NCBI RefSeq assembly: GCF_020921035.1
Contig: NC_063160.1
Location: forward strand, 14,597,095 to 14,661,094
Reading direction: 5' to 3'
DNA from: Rhodamnia argentea
Taxonomy: Eukaryota; Streptophyta; Magnoliopsida; Myrtales; Myrtaceae
Length of the DNA stretch: 64,000 nt
Below are positions 54,438 to 64,000 of this stretch, piece after piece. Position 1 is the stretch's first letter, and each line of letters begins with the position of its first letter. Below the pieces are notes generated by a model that worked only from the letters and a program-made list of their open reading frames with translations, had not been told where the DNA came from and made no database searches. The position numbers and the translations under genes were made by a program.

Positions 54438-57400
54438 ATGGCAGGATCGGACAGCAGCGGTTCCCAGGCGAGAGAGCTGGATCAGACCCCAACATGGGCT
54501 GTGGCGATTGTTTGTGCTGCATTCATCGTCATCTCTCTCGTGTTGGAGAAGTTCCTGCACAAAGTTGGAACGGTACGCTCAAGCATTGGAAATTCATCTT
54601 CTCTGTTCTATTTACGTTTTGGTGCGTTTCTTGATGTTGCTCGACTGGTATTTCTTTTACGCCTCTCTGTTCTTGCCTCCTGAGCTGCTTCTGTTGAGGG
54701 AAAATAAGCTCCCGTGACAGGAAAGAGGACCCCTGATGATGGAAAATTTTTCCATTTGAAACGAAATCGAATTCGTACGATTCATCATAGTGCGAATTTC
54801 CAGTTAAGAGTAAGCACAGGGCCACCGCCACGCCTAGTTGCTTACAGGCTACCGCCTTGTGTTGAGCGTCTCACTCGAATATGGACGTGACCGGACAGTT
54901 TGCGTGCATGTCTGGAGATTACTCGAGTAAAAAGTTCGGATACCCATGTCATCGAAAATGAAAAATACTCAGTAATAGTAGCTTGGCATGGCAACAATCT
55001 GCTTATTTGATTGGACATCGATTGCGAAAAAGTGTTCTTGTTACTCTAATGATGAACTGTTAAGCAGTTGAGCCAGTGTTTGAGCTCTGTTCCTAACTTG
55101 GCTTGCAATTCAGTGGCTCACAGAGAGGCACAAGAGAGCTTTATATGAGGCTCTGGACAAGGTCAAATCGGGTAAGACGGTGGATATCGCGCTTCTTGTT
55201 CCTAAAAGCAGATATGTTTGGACTGAGGAGTTCATCCCCTTTTTTTTTGGTGTGCAGAGCTGATGATCCTGGGCTTCATTTCATTGCTCCTCACTTTCGG
55301 TCAGAGTTATGTATCTAGAATATGCATTCCCCAAAAGGTCGCAGACACTATGTTGCCGTGCCGCAAGGACAATAAATACGACAAGTCCTTGAAAGGAGGA
55401 CAGCGGAAACTTCTGTGGTACGAGAGGAGATCCTTGGCTGCCGGTAGCTACGCTCCTAGTTGCAAGATGGTATTGCGTGACATGAGCTTCTTCCATGGTT
55501 GTTTTCTTATCAGATATGTCAAAATAATGCTTACTTGCGCAACAAGAGTTGCAATCAGACCTTCCATTCCTCTAGTACAGATTTACCGAACTCGTTCCTT
55601 AAATCATATCTTCACAAAAAGTTTTGCTGTCGGCACACCGGCCTTCGTGTAGTAATCAGTCCTTTCCTTCCCCTTAAGATCGCATCGCTTTTGCAGGATT
55701 CCCTGAATTTACCTCAGCATTACTCTTTTGTGGTTACAGGGGCAAGAACCGCTTATATCAATCAACGGATTGCATCAGCTTCACATCCTGATATTCTTCT
55801 TGGCAGTGTTTCACGTGCTGTACAGCGCAATCACAATGACACTCGGGCGACTGAAGGTTTGTAAAGATGTCCTGGTGCACAAGAGATTGAGCATCCTGCT
55901 AGTTGACGAGATGGATACGACTGGCTATCCTGTTTGACGGACATACGCAATCACAGTTCTTAGGACGAAGATAGCGAGTTCAGCTTTAGAATAATTGTTC
56001 AAACACAATGCTTCAACTTTCATTCGAGTCTTGAATCTTGATATCTCAGAGTGTGTGACACGAGGGGCCGTCGATAGTTTTTTCCATTTGTGGATATCTG
56101 AAACGAGATCCTCCTGACTGTCTGTACTTTTAACTTGCTGCCAATGTGTATCATGGGCAGATTCGTGGCTGGAAGCAATGGGAACAAGAAACCACATCGC
56201 ACGACTACGAGTTCTCCAATGGTATAGTGTCTCAATCTAGCCGCATGAAATCTCGACCCTTGTTCTTATTATTTCTAATTTCATGTCTGACTTGTTCATG
56301 ATAGTGCAGATCCATCTCGATTCAGGCTCGCTCATGAGACCTCCTTCATTAGAGCGCACACCAGTTTCTGGACGAGAACTCCCATCTTCTTCTACATTGT
56401 GAGTCACGGCTAACATAAGGCATTTTCACGACGACACGCTATTGTAGCATGACACGGTTTGCATTTGATTTCTCCGATGCCACCTTTGTTTGCAGGGATG
56501 CTTCTTTAGGCAGTTTTTCAAGTCTGTCGGTAAGGCGGACTACCTGGCGCTGCGCAACGGTTTCATCACCGTAAGCCTTCTGCTCTGTTCAACTCCCAGG
56601 TCGTCCCAGCGCGCCCGCTTTTTTCTGTCGCTGCTTAAGAATTCCAAATGCAATATATGCAGGTCCATTTAGCGCCAGGAAGTAAATTTAACTTCCAAAA
56701 GTACATCAAGAGGTCATTAGAAGACGATTTCAAGGTCATAGTAGGAGTAAGGTAACAAGCTACTAAGTTGTTTTGATTACTAGTTTGATTGTGGTAACCC
56801 TGCGTCTGAAAATCGTGCTGACATTTCTTTCTGGAATCTTGCCAGCCCTGTGTTGTGGGCGTCATTCGTTATCTTCTTGCTTCTAAATGTCAGAGGTATG
56901 CTGTTCTTCTCGGAAAACTCTTTCTCATTATGAATTGGAGTTCCTGACCGTCAGCGCTAACTTTCAGGATGGCAGGCACTGTTTTGGGCATCACTGATCC
57001 CTGTGGTCGTAAGAAACCGCTTCCCTCTGCGTGGTTTTGATTAAGATTAGGAGATGAGGATGAACAATAAACATCACCATACGAATGTATTGCAGATAAT
57101 CTTGGCTGTCGGGACAAAGCTTCAAGCTATCTTGACGAAGATGGCCCTCGAAATTATCGATAGACATGCTGTGGTCCAAGGAATTCCTCTTGTGCAGGCT
57201 TCGGATAGATACTTTTGGTTCGGTCGCCCTCAGCTAGTTCTTCAACTGATCCACTTCGCTTTGTTTCAGGTACTTCTTTTTCAGTACGTGAGCACTAGGA
57301 TGATCTTCATTTTGAACTAATCTTCCTCTAAAGTTTGGGTCTGAAACTTAGTCCGACAATGGAACGGAACCTCATTAAACAACAGCTCGGGTCCGAAAGA

Positions 57401-58560
57401 TCTCTGTCGATGGCAGCTGCATTGTTCACTGTCTGATTATGCAATGTCTTTTGACAATCTTCCCTATGCTGGAAGATGGCATGACTTGCTCTCTTGTTTT
57501 TGTTTGCGTTCTGATTTAGACTTGAGCTTTTCTCATCTCTCTTGAACAGAATGCATTCCAGATAACATACTTCCTGTGGATTTGGGTATGAAAGCTTCAT
57601 CTCTACAGACCCCACCCCACTTTCTGCGGCTTCATCGCCTTTGTCGGCATCGTCTAAAACCGCCGAATTCTCTTTCCTTGCAGTACTCGTTCGGGTTGAA
57701 ATCTTGCTTCCATGCAAACTTCACACTTGCTGTCATCAAAGCGGGTTTAGGGTAAACTCTCCCTTTTCGGTCATCTCTCTCTCCATGTCATGTAGATCAT
57801 AGTCCCTTCGATATATCCGATGGTCTTTATGCATTCCGGGGATTCCATGACATTCCGGCGTTCCGAAGCCGCCTTCGTCGATCCTTCCGAGTTTCAGCTG
57901 ACGGATTGAAACGTTTCTGTTTCTGGAAATTTTGCAGTGTGGGTGTGCTATTTGTGTGCAGCTACATCACTCTCCCTCTCTATGCTCTTGTCACTCAGGT
58001 AAATTCTCACCAAGATTCTATTCCACGGCCTTTGTTCATCCCAAGAATTTGACAATTTGGTACTGATTATTACTAAATGCTAATTGATCATCTTATGCTC
58101 ATTAAATAAACCAAAAAAAAAAAAATTCAATCAGATGGGGTCGTGCACGAAGAAATCGATCTTTGATGAGCAAACCTCAAGGGCGCTTAGGAAGTGGCAC
58201 ATGGCTGCGAAGAAGAGGAGGCTCGGCAAGGGCGGGAAGTCCTCTGCAGCCGCCGCCGTGGCCCTCGGCGGAAGCGTGAGCTCGAGCCCCTCGCTCGCCA
58301 ACGCCTCCGGGCGCACCCTCCGCCGCTTCAGAACCACCGGACACTCGACCCGCTCGCACTCGTACGACGACCACGACGTGTCCGACTACGACGCCGACAC
58401 CTTGTCGCCGACATCGTCGACAGCAGCTAATCTGATCACCAGGGCGGATCACGGCGATGACGACCACACTATCAAGATCGGCGATTCCCATAGGGAGGAG
58501 GGAACCGGCAACGGGGACGACTTCTCGTTCGTCAAGCTGGCCCCGCAAAGAGAGCCGTGA
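54438..58560 (+). CDS. MLO: MLO seven-transmembrane protein, MLO5/8/10-like (clade III)
   Basis: Fifteen exons join in phase: 54438-54572, 55114-55171, 55258-55469, 55740-55856, 56161-56221, 56310-56398, 56496-56570, 56663-56751, 56846-56895, 56968-57008, 57096-57269, 57550-57585, 57684-57751, 57938-57998, 58135-58560. The protein has 563 residues. Sequence such as [59 protein letters not shown] and the tail [11 protein letters not shown] follows the Arabidopsis MLO5/7/8/9/10 group (recalled: MLO8 ends with EFSFVKPAPS). Members of that group act mainly in pollen-tube and root growth guidance and mating signalling rather than mildew susceptibility. Calmodulin site: [13 protein letters not shown]. 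Nearly all exon lengths equal those of the upstream MLO (58, 117, 61, 75, 89, 50, 41, 174, 36 bases), showing common descent. Adjacency to PILS7 mirrors At5g65970-65980. Confidence 0.93.
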
Positions 58561-58980
58561 GAACCACTGCGGTGGCGGCGGCCGGTTTTTCGTACTATTG
58601 TATCATATCGTAGTGAATCGATCCATCGTCGACCAACATGGTTAGGCATGTACATCTTCATCATGTGTAAACCACAAGTTCTAGTTTAGAAAACACAAGC
58701 GAAAAAGTCAGATTGACTGACATCTATCGCATTCCAATGAATTTGATAATAATCAGACGCTTATATGAAAGAAACAAACGAGTGGCTCGATGCCTTCGAC
58801 ATTGGGTTTAAGGTTGTCTTTCGGTAAGTTAAAAGTTACTTTTGTGCACGATCCACGTCATTGTGACACGTCATACGCAACGTACTTTCTGATTTATATT
58901 ACGTCATGTGATGTCCCTCAAATTTCATCGCAGTGCAACGGCTGACTCGTCCTTCTGTCTCTTATCGCACTTTTCTGAAT
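58561..58980. other. MLO 3' flank
   Basis: Probably the 3' UTR of the second MLO gene followed by spacer. No other feature seen. Confidence 0.4.
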
Positions 58981-59502
58981 TGAAATAAATTCTTATTTTA
59001 AATAAAAGTCTAAAGTAATTTTATTTTCTCAAACAAAAATTCGAAATAAATTTTGTTTCAAATAAAGGCTTGAAGTGGTGACGTAGTCTTAAAAACGGGC
59101 TAATCTCAAGGGTATTTTTGTCATTTGCTTTTTTGATTTTTTTCTTTGTTTTTTTTCCTTGTTCTGCTGCTTTTTAAAAAATTTAAACACTAAAGTTAAA
59201 AAAAAAACACATACACGCACGCACCCACTATCCAACTCGGCGACCTCACCGACACCCCACTGGTGATCGGGTGGCCGCCACAAGCGGGAGGGCTTTTTTT
59301 GTCAATTAGAAAAAACAAAAAAAAAAACAAAGAAAAAAGAGGAAAAAAAAACCAAAATACTAAATGACGAAAATGCCCTTGATGTGATACCTTTTTTTTA
59401 TACCGCATGGCTACTTCAGGCTTTTATTTGAAACTGTTATGTCACTTTAGAATCTTATTTAAAATCATATTCACTTTATACATTTATTTGAAAATTTTCC
59501 GA
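58981..59502. mobile_element. Foldback element with ~140 bp inverted arms
   Basis: The left arm (58981-59126) carries TTTCAAATAAAGGCTTGAAG, TAGTCTTAAAAACGGGC and CAAGGGTATTTTTGTCATTT. The right arm (59362-59502) read on the minus strand gives TTTCAAATAAAAGCCTGAAG, GGTATAAAAAAAGG and CAAGGGCATTTTCGTCATTT in the same order. The loop holds a GC-rich piece (ACCCCACTGGTGATCGGGTG) and A- or T-rich runs. It is non-coding; a related single arm lies at 39883-40030. Confidence 0.72.
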
Positions 59503-61778
59503 TAAAGTATTGCCGAGAATCTAGTAACTTGCCCCCATGAATATCCATGTTTTAACTTTAGTTGCGATATGTAGATGTTGATTTGATAACTACGTGCAAA
59601 AGATTTGTAACTTGTACAAAAACGTCGTTCATATCCGTATGGGGAAAAAAACACATCTACAGTCCCGTAGGAAATAGAAAATTGGAAAATAAAGAAATCA
59701 CAAACCTTTTTGGATCCACCTTGAAAACGGATCGGACCGGTTCGGTTGGATCATTTACTAGGTGGGCCGATTTCCGGTTCCACAAATTGGGAATCAACCA
59801 CACTGGTCCGGTTTCATATTTCAGGTTAGGAAGCAATTCACTCTGGAATCGATCGCCCTCAATGAATGGATGACTGTTAAATCAATAGAAAAACAGTCGA
59901 TAATTATAATATCATTAAGATTGTGCGTCTCCCTGTCAGTTTTCTATTGCAGTGGACAATAAGGAAACAGAGAAAACGAAGCACAGTTAATAAGCACTCC
60001 ACGTCGGAGTTATCAAAGGTAGATCAGTTCGAGCTTTAAACGAGATATTTTGAAAAATCAAAACTTATGGTTACCAAACTTAGGAAGTACGTAATTGAAG
60101 AACTTTCGCTTTTTGATCATTCAATGACTATTGGTATTCTGTGGTCCAGACTCCCAAAAGCTTAAGGACATCATCATCCGTGGTCGCCCCAACCATCCTC
60201 ATCAATTAGTAATTAATCCTCCCTCATTTTCCGCCGTAATTGTCATTTGCTCTCGCGCTCTAATACATAATCTACGTCTACTTTAAGACAGTTGGCTCTT
60301 CCACAGCACGAAGATTCAAAACCTGTCGACTCCGTCGGCTCTAACGGACGAGCTCAAATCGCTCTGCTCACGTGCATCATGCGAAGCGCCGACCGGGGCG
60401 GACGTGGCATCCGGAGTCTCGCTTTAATTAATCGGAGAGACACCATGGCAAAAACGAAAATTAAATAAAAAAGAGACGAGATCAAAATTTGCGGATCATT
60501 ATTTCTTGGCATGCACTATCAAATATATAGAGAGATTAAAATCACGTATGATTTTAGATATGAGTAAAACCCTTAAAGTCGTTTTCGTTTCAATTCGAAA
60601 TGCAAAATTCAGAGGTATTCCCTCTACGGGTTTGGGCTTTTATTTAAGTTGGCCCGTATGGTTGAAATTAAGAGGTTTTAGGTTTTTTATCCCGTTTTTG
60701 AGGCATATATATTTTGCTTGATTTTATCATTGTATGAGTCGAATTGGTCGTAAACAAAAAAATATAGTGAAATCTCTTTGCGGGACGTAACCCTAATCTT
60801 GGGATGAATTTGGGTAATCTCGTGCGTCATTCCAATTTTTCTTGATTCTCCGTGTGATCGTCTGATTCGGTTCTGATAAATCCCTTCAAAATGATGGTGG
60901 GGAATGTAGACTACACACTATCTTCGAATGGCTACTATCAGATAGGGTCATATAATAATATTCCGCGCTCGGATTGAATTATCGAAGCTTCGGCTCCTAC
61001 GTCGTCGATTTATACTTCGCATAATGCATTTGACTCGATTTGTCGGCAACGTACTCCCGATTCTTTTCATATTAAGGCCAAATTGAGTTTTAACCAAAGT
61101 GGAGGGAGAGAGAGAGAGTGTGTGTGTGGGGGCCCACGGGCACATGGATGTTTGGCCGCCGCTCGCGCGGCGGCCCCACTCCCCACTAGTACGGTCAAGT
61201 TTGGTGGGAGGGAGGGATTTGAGGAAGGTTCACTTTTGAAGTTTTTGGCCAATTTCTGTTGACCATCTTTGACACGTGTCCCCAGGCTCTTGAGGACACG
61301 TGCGAATTACCAAAGTTTTAACAAAAGCCGTGGAAACTGGTCCAGATAACCCCCGTCGTGGCAGACAAAGGGCTCTCGATTTGGGGTTTGAGTCAGGGGC
61401 CAAGCATGATCCGGACCGGACGGATAAGTACTAAATTTAAAACGTGAAACCTGTCCTATAATAGTCTGATTTTTAATATTTAAAATATGATATCTACCTT
61501 TTTTCTGCTCTCGTACCCTATTTTGGAACTCTACTCTATTTTTTTCGATCCGATTCTAAAATCTCTTTAACGACCTATTTTTTTTATTTTTTTCAACAAA
61601 ATAATATGAATAATAATAAAACGATTTAAAGTAAAAAAAAACTAAATAATAAAACTCACTATCCGGTAAAAGGAACGATCCTCAACATGGACAATAGAAA
61701 TTACAATGCACCAAAAATAAAGGAGATGAGGCGAGCGAGATTAGGATTTTTTGTTTTTTTAATAGAAGCTCAAAATAG
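59503..61778. other. Intergenic DNA
   Basis: No gene recognised. Repeat-like GGACCGGTTCGGTTGGATCA and TGGTCCGGTTTCATATTTC words occur at 59730-59825. A short GA/GT run lies at 61106-61128 next to a GC-rich stretch. Frames here are short and unsupported. Confidence 0.35.
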
Positions 61779-62055
61779 GTCCAATTTTAGGATGGGTCTT
61801 CACTTGGAACAGGGAATCGGACCAGTTCCAGGTGGTCCCTCAAAATTAGAACATGTACCCAAACCGATTAGAACAAGGAATCGATTTTCGGACCTATTGT
61901 TTGTTTGGTCCAGTCCGGTCCAATTCTAGGGTGGGTCTTCACTTAGAACGAGGAATCGGACCAGATCTAGCTGGTTCCCAAAAATTAAAACATGTACTCA
62001 TACCGATTTGAGTAGAAATCGATTTTCGGACCTATTTTTTGGGTGGTCCGATCCG
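61779..62055 (+). repeat. Tandem repeat of ~137 bp, two copies
   Basis: Two adjacent units share the ordered blocks GGTGGGTCTTCACTT (GATGGGTCTTCACTT in unit 1), GAATCGGACCAG, AACATGTAC, CCGATT and AATCGATTTTCGGACCTATT. The second unit begins about 137 bases after the first. Confidence 0.75.
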
Positions 62056-62668
62056 ATCCGGTTGCACACCCTTAATTTTGAGTAGATTAATGTTATTGCC
62101 ATTGAATATATACCTCTAATCCTCCCTTTTCTCTTTTTTTCGATTTTTGCCGAGGTGCGAGAGTTGAACTTCGCACCTGTGATACTAACTAACAACCACA
62201 TCTTCTCAATTTCTTTATCGATAGAATCAATCGCATAATTATTGACACTGAGTTGGAACTCACCTCTCTCGTTTCGTTCCCCCCTGAGGTGGCTCTTCTT
62301 CTCTCTAATCCACTGGATACGCCGGGGTGCCTCCAAATCCTAAATCCAAACCCCCATTGACTTTGGTTGGTGTTCAAGCCGTGTTGTCATCTTGTTTCCG
62401 TGATTTAAGCCGATTCAAGAGTTATTTGATTCATTTTCGATGTACGCATCGTGTTCAAATTGGACCCCCAAGAAAAAAGAAAAAACATTTGTAGCGAAAT
62501 CACGGCATAGAAAAGTTAGTGTAAATTTACGACGTTGCAACGTGACGTATATCATGGAGTTTCACGACGAGACACTTATTAATCATATTTAACAAAGAAA
62601 TTGTATGATCGTATATTGAGCTATGTTTTCATTAAAAAAAATTTTATTTACAATCACGTTTGAGACGC
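62056..62668. other. Intergenic DNA
   Basis: No gene and no clear element seen. Confidence 0.35.
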
Positions 62669-63582
62669 ATAAGGTGGGAATGATAACCATTCTGTTTCTG
62701 AAATCAATTTCTGGCCGGAGATGAATTTTTGTATTTCTAATTCTTGGATGAGTTTCTGAGCAAAACAAACGTGTTTGATATCGATGCAAGATTTCTGTTT
62801 TGGGAATAAAAATTTGTTTGATAAAAATATAAAATTTCTAGGGTTGTCGGCAGATGGCAACCAACAGATCGGCGATCGGAGATCGGGGGTCGGTGGACAT
62901 ACGGACTACATACTGCAACCGAAGGATCAGCCATTGGCAACCGGGGGCCGACGGACGACGACCGGCGGATTGTTGGTGAGCAGACCGATGATCGGGGGTT
63001 AGCAGACGAGCAATCGGTGGATCGGCGAGCCGACGACTATAGGATTGTCAAACTAATGATCGGGGATAGGTGACCGGTGAACAGCAAACCGACAACCGGA
63101 AAACAGGGGGCCAACGGACTGGCGAGCGGTGGCCTACGATCGGCGGACGACGAATTGGCGAACAACGGATTGGTGAATCGGTGATCGGCAATCGGATGAT
63201 TGACAAGTTGGCAAACTGGGACATGTGGCCGAGGGACCAACGAACAACGAGTCGATGGACAAAGAACCGGGCGCGCTACCGAGAGGATCGGGCAAACGGC
63301 ACCGACGGACCCGCGATTGGCGGAAGGTGAATCGGTGATCGGGACTCGAGAGAGAAGGAGTGAGCGATGAGAAGAATTCTTATATCTCATTTCTGTTCTA
63401 GAAATAGAGAAGCTAAAAATTTTAGCTTCTTATTTCTATTCCAATTCTATTTTTGAAACAAATTTGTTCTAAAAATAGAAAATGAAATTACACTACCAAA
63501 TGGATTTCAACTTTAAATCTATTTCAGAAATAAGTTTAAAACAGAAATAGAGAAACATAATGATTATCATTCGCGTCCTTAT
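62669..63582. mobile_element. TIR element with GC-rich degenerate core
   Basis: The left end ATAAGGTGGGAATGATAACC then ATTCTGTTTCT pairs with the right end, which on the minus strand reads ATAAGGACGCGAATGATAAT then CATTATGTTTCT. Beneath these ends are T-rich shoulders with TTCTATTTTTGAAACAAATT-type words. The core (about 62855-63345) is a degenerate GC-rich array of GATCGG, GGCGA and CGACGG words with no clear period. No transposase is visible, so it is non-autonomous, about 0.9 kb. A truncated relative is at 5700-6045. Confidence 0.6.
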
Positions 63583-63885
63583 TAACGAAACTTAATAAGG
63601 GGATATTCCGATATCTAATACGTTAGAGACGTATATAGTTCGAGAGTGAGAGAAAATGTAGTAAATGATAATTAGCCCTTGCTTAGATATTTATCAAGCA
63701 GCCGTGGGATGCAGGTTAATAAGGACATTATTAAATTTGCTCCTTTCCATTTCGTTAGATACACTAATGGTGCTTTAGACTTTTAAAATTGGCCAACTTA
63801 GTTGATGATTTCAATTGAGGGCACTTTAAACTTTAAAATTAATAAATGTGTGTTTTAGCCATGATGAGAGTGGAAATAAGCTAGG
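63583..63885. other. Intergenic DNA
   Basis: Nothing recognised in this short stretch beyond repeat-like A/T sequence. Confidence 0.3.
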
Positions 63886-64000
63886 AAGCACGGATACTCT
63901 CCTAGGGCCTCCGTGTAGTGTCGGACACCGACACGCATCCGACACTTTTCGACACCCGACCAACACGTGATCAACATGTATTAGACATCCGACACATGGT
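63886..64000. repeat. GACAC-rich dispersed repeat, cut by window end
   Basis: The words CGGACAC, CCGACAC, CGACACGCATCCGACAC and ACATCCGACACATGG recur every 10-25 bases. This resembles a plant dispersed repeat with internal short iterations. It continues past the window edge, so its class is open. Confidence 0.45.

Overview
This window is nuclear DNA from a flowering plant. It has GT-AG introns, AT-rich intergenic DNA with MITE-like elements and LTR fossils, simple repeats, and plant-only families (PPR, MLO, PILS, GLR). It is almost certainly a eudicot. A rosid, perhaps Myrtaceae, fits the repeat style, but I cannot prove that from sequence alone. Ten protein-coding genes could be modelled exon by exon by joining phase-compatible splice sites.

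Layout: (1) 670-2479 (+) PIGH, a GPI-anchor synthesis subunit. (2) 7922-8980 (+) a conserved plant nuclear-type protein of unknown function with a 5' UTR intron. (3) 12436-15807 (-) an SRPK-type kinase. (4) 16656-18581 (-) an intronless P-class PPR protein. (5) 19467-21773 (-) a PP2C phosphatase. (6) 26278-30426 (+) a clade 3 glutamate receptor-like channel, GLR3.6-like. (7) 32220-34798 (-) the auxin-carrier-like PILS7. (8) 42499-45128 (-) a chloroplast membrane protein resembling At1g42960. (9) 48478-51988 (+) and (10) 54438-58560 (+) are two MLO genes in tandem. They are not recent copies: the first resembles barley Mlo and the second resembles the Arabidopsis MLO5/8/10 group.

Gene order recalls several separate Arabidopsis neighbourhoods (from memory): At4g35500-35530 and At2g17525-17530 (SRPK, PPR, PIGH), At3g51470-51480 (PP2C, GLR3.6), and At5g65970-65980 (MLO10, PILS7). 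The window may therefore keep an older arrangement that was fragmented in Arabidopsis. No metabolic pathway links the genes. A loose shared theme is calcium and stress signalling (GLR, PP2C, MLO) in the right two thirds.

The intergenic DNA holds a three-copy MITE family (4.5, 37.8 and 41.5 kb), two foldback elements (3.2 and 59 kb), two larger TIR elements (45.4-46.6 and 62.7-63.6 kb), a local segmental duplication (23.6/24.8 kb), tandem duplications (6.85, 42.1 and 61.8 kb), and several LTR-retrotransposon fossils. I saw no tRNA, rRNA or CRISPR. I found no clear new molecular system. The strongest leads are the mixed-clade MLO tandem with an intron difference, and a cassette exon that could switch the N-terminus of the chloroplast membrane protein.
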